A stretch of 64,000 nt of DNA from an uncultured Eubacteriales bacterium (lineage in GTDB: Bacteria; Bacillota; Clostridia; Christensenellales; Aristaeellaceae). The stretch covers positions 1 through 64,000 of the forward strand of contig CADCHI010000015.1 of the NCBI GenBank assembly GCA_902801165.1, read 5' to 3'. Positions 1-8,079 of the stretch are shown here, one piece after another. How positions within the stretch are numbered: the stretch's first letter is position 1; the number at the start of each line of letters is the position of its first letter. Position numbers and translations under genes: made by a program. Below the pieces are notes generated by a model. It was not told the origin of the DNA. It did no database searches and worked only from the letters and a program-made list of their open reading frames with translations.

Positions 1-81
1 GTATTCCTTTCGCTCTCCCTTGGGCATTGCTCTTCTCTCCTTTTGTCATTTCAGCTTTGTCCAAGTTTATTATACCACTTT

Positions 82-136
82 CCTTCGCTCAGGATGACAC
101 GGCTTCGATTCGCAGTCATCCTGAGCAGAGCGAAGG
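82..136. repeat. Inverted repeat, dispersed GTCATCCTGAGC type
   Basis: CCTTCGCTCAGGATGAC (82-98) is answered by GTCATCCTGAGCAGAGCGAAGG (115-136), an imperfect inverted repeat around a 16-nt loop. The GTCATCCTGAGC core is a common dispersed non-coding repeat in many Firmicutes genomes. I see no convincing gene in positions 1-466; the short ORFs there lack ribosome binding sites and recognisable motifs. Confidence 0.55.
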
Positions 137-235
137 ATCTACATGCTTTGTCTGTTGACAGCACTGAAACAGGCAAGTCAAAGGTCGCTATATTTCATTC
201 CCCTGCTTTCCGCAAGGAACCCAAAAAATTGTCTG

Positions 236-284
236 TCCCCGCCTTTGCACAGCGCCCTTGCAAGTTGGCACCGCGAGGCGGGGA
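236..284. other. Structured intergenic element
   Basis: TCCCCGCCT (236-244) pairs perfectly with AGGCGGGGA (276-284), enclosing a second hairpin TTGCA...TGCAA (245-263). Read on the minus strand the outer stem is followed by CAGACAATTTTTT, so it could end a transcript coming from the right, but no gene feeding it is visible. Function unknown. Confidence 0.3.
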
Positions 285-409
285 TCAGTGTTGGGTCTAT
301 TTTCAACGAGAGTGGCGAACCCTCGATGCTGTAAGTATAATATGAATTGATGTACTGAATATGAACGCAGCGCGGCAAATTGCCGGTTTTTTCCCGAGCC
401 GCCCGAAGC

Positions 410-454
410 GAAAAACCGGCCCCGCGCCCCTCTGCGGGAAGCGCGGAACCGGCT
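410..454 (-). terminator. Rho-independent terminator of the spore protein gene
   Basis: Read on the minus strand, GCCGGTTCCGCGC pairs with GCGCGGGGCCGG and is followed by a run of five T. It lies just downstream of the spore protein stop codon at 467. Confidence 0.7.
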
Positions 455-466
455 TGCAGGCTCGTG

Positions 467-631
467 TCAGAAGCGGGAACCGCCGCTCATCTGGCGCTCC
501 TGGGCCTCGATCATCTTCTTGACCATGTTGCCGCCGATGTGGCCGGCGTCCTTGGCGGAGATGTTGCCGTTGTAGCCCTGGTTCAGGGTGATGCCCAGCT
601 CGTTGGCCACCTCGTGCTTCATGTTGCGCAT
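467..631 (-). CDS. Alpha/beta-type small acid-soluble spore protein, N-terminus out of frame
   Basis: The open frame encodes MRNMKHEVANELGI... followed by GHIGGNMVKKMIEAQERQ, the two conserved blocks of alpha/beta SASPs (family knowledge). These proteins coat spore DNA and protect it from UV and heat. From the in-frame ATG at 631 the product is 54 aa. A much better start lies upstream in another frame: AAAGGAG, 8 nt, then an ATG at 651 reading MANNNSKCAT-stop. MANNNS is the usual SASP N-terminus. One extra A in the AAA run at about 633 would join the frames into a 61-aa MANNNSKMRNMKHEV protein. Either one base is missing from the assembly or the strain carries a frameshift. The family call is firm; the start is not. 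Confidence 0.85.
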   Translation of the reverse strand: MRNMKHEVANELGITLNQGYNGNISAKDAGHIGGNMVKKMIEAQERQMSGGSRF

Positions 632-869
632 TTGGAATTGTTGTTCGCCATTTTCGTTGACTCCTTTCAAAATCGCTTTTCGACCTTCCGGCGCTCGCCG
701 TTCAGTCTGCAACTATTTTGACCCGAGCCAAGCGAATTACACTGGAAATCATCCACTGCCACACAATTCAAGAACTGGAAAACGCTGTCGCCGCGCGACG
801 GCGACGCCCGACGCCGCTTCAAAGCGCATGGCGCCGCAAATGCGGTTCGCGGGAAGCGCCGACGCGAAA

Positions 870-2870
870 TCAGTTCACCGCCACGCTTTCCAGCTTGTCG
901 GCAAAGCGCTCCCGGGCCAGGGCGATCACCGCCCGGGCCTCCTCGCCGGAGGCGTCCCGCATCAGCTCCCGGGCCTCGTCGTGGGTCAGCTTCAACAGCT
1001 CCGTGTCCCCGGCCAGGCTGCCGATGCCCGCCGTCAACGTGCCGGACTGGCGGGTGCCGAACAGCTCCCCGGGGCCGCGCAGCTCCATGTCCTTCTGGGC
1101 CACCTTGAAGCCGTCGGTAGTGGAGGCCAGGAACTTCAGCCGCGGGTTGGGCTCCGCCATCAAAAAGCACCAGGAGGCCTCGGTGCCCCGGCCCACGCGG
1201 CCCCGCAGCTGGTGCAGCTGGGCCAGGCCGAAGCGCTCGGCGTTTTCGATGACCATGACCGTGGCGTTGGGCACGTTCACGCCCACCTCGATCACCGTGG
1301 TGGACACCAGCACGTCCGCCTCGCCGGTGCGGAAGCGCTCCAGCGCGGCGTCCTTGTCGGCGGGCTTCATCCGGCCGTGCACCAACTCGATGCGCAGGTC
1401 GGCGAGGTGCTTCGTGCGCAGATCCTCGTACACCACCTCGGCGGGCAGCGCCTCCACCGCCTCGGATTCCTCCACCAGCGGACAGACGAAGTACACCTGC
1501 CGGCCCTTTTTGACCTCCTCCCGCAGAAAGCCGTAGAGCCCCTCCCGCTTGGCCTCCGGCACGATGCGGGTCTGCACCGGCATGCGCCCGGGGGGCAGCT
1601 CGTCCACGATGGAGATGTCCAGGTCGCCGTACAGGATCAGCGAGAGCGTCCGGGGAATGGGCGTGGCGGACATCACCAGCACGTTGGGCGCGTCGCCCTT
1701 CTCCCCCAGCTGGGTGCGCTGGCGCACGCCGAAGCGGTGCTGCTCGTCGGTGACCACCAGGCCCAGCCGCTTGTATTCGACGCCCTCGGTGATCAGCGCA
1801 TGGGTGCCGATGGCCACGTCCCACTCGCCGCTGGCGATGGCCTCGTGGGCCAGCCGGTGCTGCTTCTGGGTGAGGCTGCCCACCAGCAGGCCCACCCGCA
1901 GCCCCAGGGGCTCCAGCAGCTGCTTCGCGCCATCGTAGTGCTGGCGGGCCAGCACCTCGGTGGGGGCCATCAGCGCCGACTGCCAGCCGCCCGCGTGGGC
2001 CAGGGCGATGGCCGCGAAGGCGATGGCGGTCTTGCCGCTGCCCACGTCCCCCTGCACCATGCGGGCCATGGCTTTGTCCGAGCGCAGGTCGCCGGCCACC
2101 TCGGCCAGCACCCGCCGCTGGGCACCGGTCGGTGCAAAGGGCAGGTGCTTCCAGAAGGCCTCCGGCGCGCCGTCCTCGAAGTCGATGCGCACGCCGGTCT
2201 TGCCCACGCTGCGGAACAGCATCAGCGCCACCTGGTACAGCAACAGCTCCTCGAAGGCGATGCGCCTCCGGGCCGCCTCCAGGGCCTCCCGGCTGTCCGG
2301 GAAGTGGGCGTTGCGCATGGCAAAGTTCCGCTCGCACAGGCCGTGCCGCCGCCTCAGCGACTCCGGCAGCTCGTCCGGCCACTGGCCCTCGCACAGCCTC
2401 AGCGCCGCCTCCACGCTCTGCCGTAGCGCCTTGGCGGGGATGCCGGGGATGCTGCGGTACACGGGGATCAGGCCCTCGCCCGCCTCGATGGTGGGGCTGA
2501 CCAGCGACACGTAGCCCTGCTTGTGCTCCGCCTTGCCGTAGAGCAGCAGCTCCCGCCCCGGCGTCATCTGCTTTTTCAGCCAGGGCTGGTTGTACCAGAG
2601 CACCTGTATGGTGTCCGTGTCGTCGGTGACGTACACCTTGGTGATCAGCAAGCGACGCGCCCGCCGCTCGGAGACCTCCCCCGCCACGCGCACGCGCACC
2701 GCGGCGGTATCGCCGGGCTTCAGTTCGCACAGCGGCACCGTGTTCGAGAGGTCCCGGTACTCCTTCGGCAGGAACATCACCAGCTCCCGCACGGTGCGGA
2801 TGCCCGCCGCCTCGAAGGCCTTCAGGCGAGCGGGGCCGATGCCCTTGATTTGGGTCAGAGATATATCCAT
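870..2870 (-). CDS. recG: ATP-dependent DNA helicase RecG
   Basis: RecG remodels stalled replication forks and branch-migrates Holliday junctions. The 666-aa product has the usual order: an N-terminal wedge/OB-fold region (about 1-190, with the FLPKEYRD block near 33-40), Walker A GDVGSGKT (274-281), DEQHRF motif II (375-380), MSATPIPRT motif III (400-408), then a C-terminal helicase lobe containing QLRGRVGRG. Length is normal for the family. ATG start behind AAGGTG. It follows a GNAT gene and lies in the yloU-fakA-recG neighbourhood typical of Firmicutes. Confidence 0.97.
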   Translation of the reverse strand: MDISLTQIKGIGPARLKAFEAAGIRTVRELVMFLPKEYRDLSNTVPLCELKPGDTAAVRVRVAGEVSERRARRLLITKVYVTDDTDTIQVLWYNQPWLKKQMTPGRELLLYGKAEHKQGYVSLVSPTIEAGEGLIPVYRSIPGIPAKALRQSVEAALRLCEGQWPDELPESLRRRHGLCERNFAMRNAHFPDSREALEAARRRIAFEELLLYQVALMLFRSVGKTGVRIDFEDGAPEAFWKHLPFAPTGAQRRVLAEVAGDLRSDKAMARMVQGDVGSGKTAIAFAAIALAHAGGWQSALMAPTEVLARQHYDGAKQLLEPLGLRVGLLVGSLTQKQHRLAHEAIASGEWDVAIGTHALITEGVEYKRLGLVVTDEQHRFGVRQRTQLGEKGDAPNVLVMSATPIPRTLSLILYGDLDISIVDELPPGRMPVQTRIVPEAKREGLYGFLREEVKKGRQVYFVCPLVEESEAVEALPAEVVYEDLRTKHLADLRIELVHGRMKPADKDAALERFRTGEADVLVSTTVIEVGVNVPNATVMVIENAERFGLAQLHQLRGRVGRGTEASWCFLMAEPNPRLKFLASTTDGFKVAQKDMELRGPGELFGTRQSGTLTAGIGSLAGDTELLKLTHDEARELMRDASGEEARAVIALARERFADKLESVAVN

Positions 2871-2880
2871 AGAACACCTT

Positions 2881-2955
2881 GATGAATTAGGAATGAGGAA
2901 TTAGGGATTAGAGTGTATTTCTAAATTCGGAAAGATGCATTTTCGGCATCTAATC
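2881..2955. repeat. 7-bp-period repeat array with closing inverted repeat
   Basis: Tandem units GAATTAG, GAATGAG, GAATTAG, GGATTAG run from about 2884, then an inverted arm TCTAATCC (2948-2955) pairs with GGATTAGA (2905-2912); an inner GATGC/GCATC stem lies between. It belongs to the same family of heptamer arrays seen near 15.8, 25.9, 26.6, 34.4 and 63.8 kb. The spacer 2871-3056 holds no gene. Confidence 0.6.
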
Positions 2956-3056
2956 CTCCATTTCAGCGTTGGTTTCCCTTGACTTAGCGCCACTAAGCCT
3001 GCGGAAAACCGCCTTGCCGCGGAATGACTGCGCAATCATTTTTCTTCCCGGGTCCT

Positions 3057-3497
3057 TCATCGCAGTTCTTTCTTCATATATCTCGGCGCGTATTCCGAGT
3101 AGCCATGCTTCGGATAGAAAGCGTAGGATTCGAACCACTGTGCTTGCGGCTCGCCCAGGTGAACGCGAGCCTCCCGGATGCCCGCCGCGCGCATGGCATT
3201 TTCGGCGGCCTCCAACAGTGCGGAGCCGATGCCCTGGCGCTTCCACTCCGGTTTCACGTACAGCCGATGGGCGAATGCCGCGTCCGTGCCCGGCTCGCGG
3301 CTGTAGCCCACACAGCCCAGCACCCGGTCGTCATCCCCCACAGCCAGCCAAAAGCCGTCGCCCTTGTCGAGATAGTTCGCGGGTATGTCCAGCAGGTCCG
3401 GGTTCAGCCGGGGTGTCCTGCCCAGGGCATCCTTGGCGGCGAGCACCACGAAGATCATGTCGTCCCGGTAGCCGTCCTGATAGGGAATGATGCGCAT
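3057..3497 (-). CDS. GNAT family N-acetyltransferase
   Basis: This 146-aa single-domain protein is the size of a typical GNAT enzyme, which moves an acetyl group from acetyl-CoA to an amine. The acetyl-CoA pyrophosphate loop is VKPEWKRQGIGSALLEAAE (about residues 81-99, fitting R/QxxGxG/A), preceded by a HRLYV beta strand and followed by the FYPKHGY region. ATG start with AAAGGTAGGA upstream. It lies between recG and a secreted-protein gene on the same strand. Substrate cannot be inferred. Confidence 0.88.
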   Translation of the reverse strand: MRIIPYQDGYRDDMIFVVLAAKDALGRTPRLNPDLLDIPANYLDKGDGFWLAVGDDDRVLGCVGYSREPGTDAAFAHRLYVKPEWKRQGIGSALLEAAENAMRAAGIREARVHLGEPQAQWFESYAFYPKHGYSEYAPRYMKKELR

Positions 3498-3513
3498 GCC
3501 TATCCTACCTTTC

Positions 3514-5328
3514 TCACCGCAGGAACGGGCGCGCCAGGTGGTACAGGTCCACGGCCCAGCCCGCGCCGATCTGCCGCAGGCCGTCGCGCACCAGGTTGCG
3601 CCAGTGGCGGCGGGCCGCCTTCCGGTTCACGGACAGCGCGTCGCCCTCGAGGCGGCGCAGCGGCCTGCCGGCGCAGGTCAGCCCCAGCTCCTCCGCCGAG
3701 GGCTTCTCCCCGCCGTCCAGGCTCCACACGATGAAGGCGCAGTTCTGATCGTCCACGCACACGCAGCCCAGCAGCGTCCCCTCGGGCACCTGGGGCTGGC
3801 CGCCGTCGTAGTCGAAGAAAGTCCTGAGCTTTTTCGCATAGGGCGCGACGTACACGTCCGGGTCGCCCCACAGGGTGATGGCGGTGGTGTTCTTGTAGCC
3901 CTTGCGCCCCGCGAGACGGACCGAGGGAGGTGTCCCCGCCTCCGCCCAGGTCTCAGCCTGGCGCCACACGTCCGGGTCCTGCGCGCTGACGACGCCGTGT
4001 TGCCGCAGCTCGGTCCACTCGACCCCGGACGGCGCGTCGCCCGAGGCCAGGGTGAGGGTGGTCTTGTTGTACTCGTGCATGAAGAAGCCGCCCTCAAAGG
4101 GATTGAGGGTCAGTATCATGTTGTCAGCTGCCATCAGCACCCGGTCCCCGGCGGCATCGTAGACGATGGACCGGGAATCCCCCAGGGAGTCCGGCAGCCA
4201 CTCCATGGCCAGGAAGACGCTGCCGGTGCGCTCCATGTGCCCGTAGACCGGCGACAGCAGGACGTTCCCGTCCCGGTCCTCGACGTAGTAGTTCCAGCCG
4301 TCCGTGATGCCCATGCCGTACTCGGTGTTCCCGAAGTCCGGGCCGATCTGTGCCATGTTGGCGTAATCCACGAACGGCCCGCCGGCGATCAGCTCCTCGG
4401 CCTCGCCGTCGGTCAGCGCGCAGCCGTACAGCGCGGTCTCGCCGTCCCAGTACGGATCGGTCATCGTCACCCGCTCCGGCCAGCCGGAGGCGTCCAGGGA
4501 GATGTCCGGCTTGAACATGGCGTCCCCGCCGGAGAGGCGCAGCACCGCCAAGTTCAGGCCCCGGGCCCGGTAGACCTCGAGCGTCCAGTCGCCGCCCCGG
4601 ACGGACCTGATCTGCCCCTCGTAGTGGCAGGCCGGCTCGGCCTCCAGCGCCTCGACCGACGCGCCGTCCAGGTACAGGTTCCATTCCTCGGGCGTTACAC
4701 AGCTCAGCCCGTCCCCGGTCGCGGTCAGCGTGCCCTCAAAGAAGCGGGGATTCAGCGCGTCGTCGGCACGGGTCATCGGCGGGAACACCTCCACCCAGGC
4801 CGCGCCCAGGTGCCGGGGAGCGCCGATGCAGCTACGGTCGAAATCTCCCGACGGCGTCATCAGCGAGCTCGCGCTGCGGATGGTCGCGGACGCCGCGCCG
4901 TTCCCAGTCCAATTTGCCCTGAAATCGGCGTAGTCCGCGCCGTGGAGCAGCCGCGACAGCAGCGCCTCGGCCTCGGCTCCCTGATACTCGGTGGTGCCGG
5001 AGAAGCCGAACACGCCGCCCACGTCCTCCCGGGTGGCGATGAACTCGTCCGACATGCGGATCACCGTCAGGCCGCCCAGGCCGTAGATCTCAAGGCCGGG
5101 ATAGTCGCAGGCGTCCGGCGCGCACACCGGGCAGGGCCAGCGCCTCTCGTCGCCGTTCATCGCGGGGCGGGGAACGCCGCCGCACTCGGGCAGGGCGTGC
5201 CAGTAGAGCTCGCCGTCCATCGGTTCGTCCATTTCGTCAATTCCGTCGGGCAGCGTATAGCGCGCCTCGGCCAGCGCCGCACCGGCCAGTGCCAGCACCG
5301 CCAGCAGGACAAGCAGTTTTCTCTTCAA
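3514..5328 (-). CDS. Secreted protein of unknown function with YxH-CPVC motif
   Basis: TTG start behind GGAGGATGG. The product (604 aa) opens with a clean signal peptide (MKRKLLVLLAVLALAGAALA), so it is probably exported. Residues about 40-70 hold YWHALPECGG...PCPVC, matching the short Cys/His motif (YH-x4-C ... PC-x2-C) found in many secreted clostridial proteins, perhaps a metal or disulfide knot. The rest has no domain I recognise. It aligns over several blocks with the 829-aa protein at 48614-51103 (for example GLTVIRMSDEFIATRED against GTVVIRVPDAWLRARED, and YGCALTDGEAEEL against FCCVLTDGEMSAL), so the two are paralogues. It ends 17 bp from the GNAT gene and could be co-transcribed with it. 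Confidence 0.75.
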   Translation of the reverse strand: MKRKLLVLLAVLALAGAALAEARYTLPDGIDEMDEPMDGELYWHALPECGGVPRPAMNGDERRWPCPVCAPDACDYPGLEIYGLGGLTVIRMSDEFIATREDVGGVFGFSGTTEYQGAEAEALLSRLLHGADYADFRANWTGNGAASATIRSASSLMTPSGDFDRSCIGAPRHLGAAWVEVFPPMTRADDALNPRFFEGTLTATGDGLSCVTPEEWNLYLDGASVEALEAEPACHYEGQIRSVRGGDWTLEVYRARGLNLAVLRLSGGDAMFKPDISLDASGWPERVTMTDPYWDGETALYGCALTDGEAEELIAGGPFVDYANMAQIGPDFGNTEYGMGITDGWNYYVEDRDGNVLLSPVYGHMERTGSVFLAMEWLPDSLGDSRSIVYDAAGDRVLMAADNMILTLNPFEGGFFMHEYNKTTLTLASGDAPSGVEWTELRQHGVVSAQDPDVWRQAETWAEAGTPPSVRLAGRKGYKNTTAITLWGDPDVYVAPYAKKLRTFFDYDGGQPQVPEGTLLGCVCVDDQNCAFIVWSLDGGEKPSAEELGLTCAGRPLRRLEGDALSVNRKAARRHWRNLVRDGLRQIGAGWAVDLYHLARPFLR

Positions 5329-5392
5329 TGGTCCATCCTCCTCCCCAACTGTAAAAAATCACTTCAGCGGAGAACTGCCAGAAGGCGTCAAA

Positions 5393-5422
5393 CAGGGCGG
5401 AATCCGAACGGATTCCGCCCTG
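5393..5422 (-). terminator. Hairpin downstream of fakA
   Basis: CAGGGCGGAATCC pairs perfectly with GGATTCCGCCCTG around GAAC. On the minus strand it follows the fakA stop codon and is followed by only TTT, so it may be a weak terminator or an mRNA-stabilising stem. Confidence 0.6.
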
Positions 5423-5438
5423 TCGCAATCATTCCGAA

Positions 5439-7091
5439 TCATTCCACCGCGATCAGGTAGTAGTACAGCGGCTGTCCGCCCAGCTGCAGCTCCACGTCGC
5501 AGTCGGTGTACTTCTCCGCCAGCGCGTCCCGCAGGGCCTGGGCCTCGGACTCGTCGATGTCCTGGCCGTAGTACACGGTGATCAGCGCGGAGTCCTCGTT
5601 CACCATCTTCTCGGTCACGTCCATGCCCACCTGGGCGATCTCGCTGCCCAGCACGCTGAGCTTGTTGTCGATCATGCCCATGATGTCGCCCTCGTGGATC
5701 TCCTGGCCGTCGTAGTTGGTGTCCCGGACGGCGTAGGTGATGGAGGCGGTGTGCACGGCCTCGGCGGCCTCGGTCATGGCGGCCTGGTTCTCCTCCACGG
5801 ACACGGCGGGGTCAAAGGCCAGGGCCGCGGAGATGCCCATGGGCACCGACTTGGTGGGCAGCACGATCACGTTGCGCTCGGTCAGCTCGGTGGCCTGCTG
5901 CGCCGCCAGGATGATGTTGGTGTTGTTGGGCAGTATGATGACGTTTCTGGCGTTGGTGGCGTCCGCCGCCTTGGCCAGATCCTGGATGCTGGGGTTCATG
6001 GTCTGGCCGCCGTCGACGATCTGGTCCACGTTCAGGTTGCGGAAGATCTCCGTCAGGCCCTCGCCCAGCGCCACGGCCACGATGCCGTATTCCTTCTGCT
6101 CCGCGGCCTTGGCGGCGGCCTCCTCGGCCTGCTTCGCCTCGCGCTCGCGGCGCTCCTCCATCATGTTGTCGATCTTGATGGCGTCCAGCTCGCCCAGCTC
6201 CAGCGCATACTGCAGGGCCTTGCCGGGCTCGTTGGTGTGCACGTGCACCTTCACCACGTTCATGTCCGCGATGACCAGCACGCAGTCGCCCAGGCGCTCC
6301 AGGCGGCGACGCAGGCGCACCACGTCGCTGTCCCGCATGTCGGGGCGGGGATGGGACACGATGAACTCGGTGCAGTAGCCGAACTTGATCTCGTCGATGG
6401 CATCGTGGTCGTCCACGAACTCGCCGGGCATGGGCACGCCGTCGGCCTTGACCTCGGCCACCGCGTCCACGGCCTCGCCGGTCAGCGCGGCGTACATGCC
6501 CCGCAAAATCACCATCAGGCCCATGCCACCGCTGTCCACCACACCGGCCTGCTTCAGCACCGGCAGCATGTCCGGCGTGCGCTTCAGTATGGCGTCGCCC
6601 ACGCTGAGGACCAGCTTGAACAGCTCGACCACATCGTCGTGCTTGTCCACGGCCTTCTCGGCCTCCTCGGCGATCACGCGGATCACGGTCAGGATCGTGC
6701 CCTCCTTGGGCTTCATGACCGCCTTGTAGGCCGTGTTCGCGCCCTGGCGCAGGGCCTGGGACAGCAGCGGGCCGTCCACGTCCTCGTGGCCGGCCATCGC
6801 CTTGGCGAAGCCGCGCAGGATCTGGCTGAGGATGACGCCGGAGTTGCCCCGCGCGCCCTTCAGCGCGCCGCGGGCGGCGGCATTGGAGACGTCCGCCACG
6901 CTGGTGTAGGGCTTGGCGTTGATCTCCTTCATCGCGGAAGTGATGGTCTGCGACATGTTGGTGCCGGTGTCGCCATCCGGAACCGGGAACACGTTCAGCG
7001 CGTCCACATTGTCGCGATTATTTACCAGCAGCGCCGCTCCGGATGCGAACATCTCCTTGAGCAGGATGCCGTCTATTCTCTTGCTTGCCAT
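5439..7091 (-). CDS. fakA: Fatty acid kinase subunit FakA (YloV, DAK2/DegV-linked family)
   Basis: FakA phosphorylates fatty acids held by a FakB (DegV) partner. The product (550 aa) shows the DhaL/DAK2 kinase domain at the N-terminus with NVFPVPDGDTGTNM (33-46; Asp residues bind Mg-ATP) and GARGNSGVILSQ (79-90), then the middle domain with Cys240 and HVHTNEP (His283, His285), which match the zinc ligands known in FakA, and a C-terminal domain with ILPNNTNIILAA. ATG start behind GGGAGGT. It directly follows yloU, the standard Firmicutes order. No FakB lies in the window, but a separate small protein at 27444-27707 resembles the FakA middle domain. Confidence 0.95.
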   Translation of the reverse strand: MASKRIDGILLKEMFASGAALLVNNRDNVDALNVFPVPDGDTGTNMSQTITSAMKEINAKPYTSVADVSNAAARGALKGARGNSGVILSQILRGFAKAMAGHEDVDGPLLSQALRQGANTAYKAVMKPKEGTILTVIRVIAEEAEKAVDKHDDVVELFKLVLSVGDAILKRTPDMLPVLKQAGVVDSGGMGLMVILRGMYAALTGEAVDAVAEVKADGVPMPGEFVDDHDAIDEIKFGYCTEFIVSHPRPDMRDSDVVRLRRRLERLGDCVLVIADMNVVKVHVHTNEPGKALQYALELGELDAIKIDNMMEERREREAKQAEEAAAKAAEQKEYGIVAVALGEGLTEIFRNLNVDQIVDGGQTMNPSIQDLAKAADATNARNVIILPNNTNIILAAQQATELTERNVIVLPTKSVPMGISAALAFDPAVSVEENQAAMTEAAEAVHTASITYAVRDTNYDGQEIHEGDIMGMIDNKLSVLGSEIAQVGMDVTEKMVNEDSALITVYYGQDIDESEAQALRDALAEKYTDCDVELQLGGQPLYYYLIAVE

Positions 7092-7121
7092 GTTAACCTC
7101 CCAATGTATCCGAGGCGCGAA

Positions 7122-7472
7122 TCAGACGCGAATATCCTCGACGCAGACATTCACGCGGCCAACCGGGACGCCGGTGAGATGCTCCACCTTGTATTTCACG
7201 GTCTCGATGATCGCCGCCGCGACGGCGCTGATCGAAATGCCGTATTCCACGATGATGAACAGGTCGATGTCCACCTTGTCGCCGGAGTTGCGAATCCGCA
7301 CTCCGCGGCCAAGGTTCTCGCGGCCCATCAGCTGCACCAGGCCGTCCGTACCACGCTTGGAGGCCATGCCCACAATGCCGTAGCAATCCAGCGCCGCATA
7401 GCCCGCGACGCGCACAATCACATCATCATTTACCGTGACAATGCCCAGATCGGTATTGTATTTGCAATCCAT
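7122..7472 (-). CDS. Asp23/Gls24 family protein YloU
   Basis: The 116-aa product has the Asp23/Gls24 fold signature: VTVNDDVIVRVAGYAALDCYGIVGM near the start, VDIDLFIIVEYGISI in the middle and VNVCVEDIRV at the end. Family members are linked to the cell envelope and alkaline stress; the exact role of YloU is not known. The start was set at 7472, because GGGAGGT lies 6 nt before that ATG; a second ATG abuts the Shine-Dalgarno and is too close. It is the first gene of the yloU-fakA unit, behind a strong promoter at 7574-7602. Confidence 0.9.
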   Translation of the reverse strand: MDCKYNTDLGIVTVNDDVIVRVAGYAALDCYGIVGMASKRGTDGLVQLMGRENLGRGVRIRNSGDKVDIDLFIIVEYGISISAVAAAIIETVKYKVEHLTGVPVGRVNVCVEDIRV

Positions 7473-7573
7473 AATCATACCTCCCTTGTTGTCGGGGCAC
7501 GCAGCCACGCCGACGCGCGTTCGTCGGCTCTCCCCTGAAGGGAACTTCGGCGCGCATAAACCTCTCCATTAAC

Positions 7574-7602
7574 AGTATACCTGTTTTTAATCGATTATGC
7601 AA
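7574..7602 (-). promoter_or_regulatory. Sigma-A promoter for yloU-fakA
   Basis: On the minus strand TTGCAT, 17 nt, TATACT, giving a 5' leader of about 95 nt before yloU. It diverges from the rpmB promoter at 7695-7723. Confidence 0.75.
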
Positions 7603-7694
7603 GCAAAACCGGCCCGTCCGCCCGCGGAAATGATCGTTTTTTTACAATAATCGGTTAATTTTCCGGCTTTCAAGAAGTTTTACACGTTGGACTC

Positions 7695-7723
7695 TTGCCT
7701 TTTGGCGCGGGAAATGATATAAT
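7695..7723 (+). promoter_or_regulatory. Sigma-A promoter for rpmB
   Basis: TTGCCT, 17 nt, TATAAT. The rpmB Shine-Dalgarno AGGAGGT (7754-7760) and ATG follow about 40 nt after the expected start point. Confidence 0.85.
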
Positions 7724-7770
7724 CTCAATGTTTTGATGTGGATACATCCTTGAAGGAGGTGTGATAGAGT

Positions 7771-7962
7771 ATGGGAAAGTATTGTGAAATCTGCGGCAAG
7801 GGCGTGGTGTACGGCAACAACGTGAGCCATTCCAACCGCAAGACCCGCCGCACTTGGGCTCCGAACACGCAGAAGGTTCGCGTTCTCGTAAATGGCGTTC
7901 CTCAGCGCATGTCCGTGTGCACCCGCTGCCTGCGCAGCAAGAAGGTTGAGCGCGCCCTGTAA
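7771..7962 (+). CDS. rpmB: 50S ribosomal protein L28
   Basis: Ribosomal large-subunit protein. The 63-aa product has the L28 core: CEICGKG near the start, NNVSHSNRKTRRTWAPNTQ in the middle and MSVCTRCLRSKKV near the end. It is a four-cysteine, zinc-ribbon type L28 (CEIC and CTRC pairs). ATG start preceded by AGGAGGTGTGATAGAGT. It is monocistronic, between its own promoter and a terminator, and divergent from yloU as is common in Firmicutes. Confidence 0.97.
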   Translation: MGKYCEICGKGVVYGNNVSHSNRKTRRTWAPNTQKVRVLVNGVPQRMSVCTRCLRSKKVERAL

Positions 7963-7990
7963 TCGGGTCGTTCTCGTCGCAAATTGAAGG

Positions 7991-8019
7991 TTGCTTCAAC
8001 AGGAAACCGGCCGCATAAT
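7991..8019 (+). promoter_or_regulatory. Possible promoter for the RluA gene, overlapping the rpmB terminator
   Basis: TTGCTT, 17 nt, CATAAT. The -10 sits inside the left arm of the rpmB terminator, and it is the only promoter-like pair between rpmB and the RluA gene. Confidence 0.4.
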
Positions 8020-8060
8020 CCCCTGCAATTACCAAACGGGGCCATGCGTTCGGTTTTTTT
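8004..8060 (+). terminator. Terminator of rpmB
   Basis: ACCG..CGCAT with inner CCCC pairs with GGGG, ATGCG..CGGT, followed by seven T. It stands only 20 nt before the next gene. Confidence 0.75.
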
Positions 8061-8079
8061 GTAGTGGAGGAGGTTCCCC

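Noticed and set aside
267-275. GGCACCGCG resembling the T-box antiterminator core.
   Set aside because: No stem I, no specifier loop and no plus-strand gene downstream.
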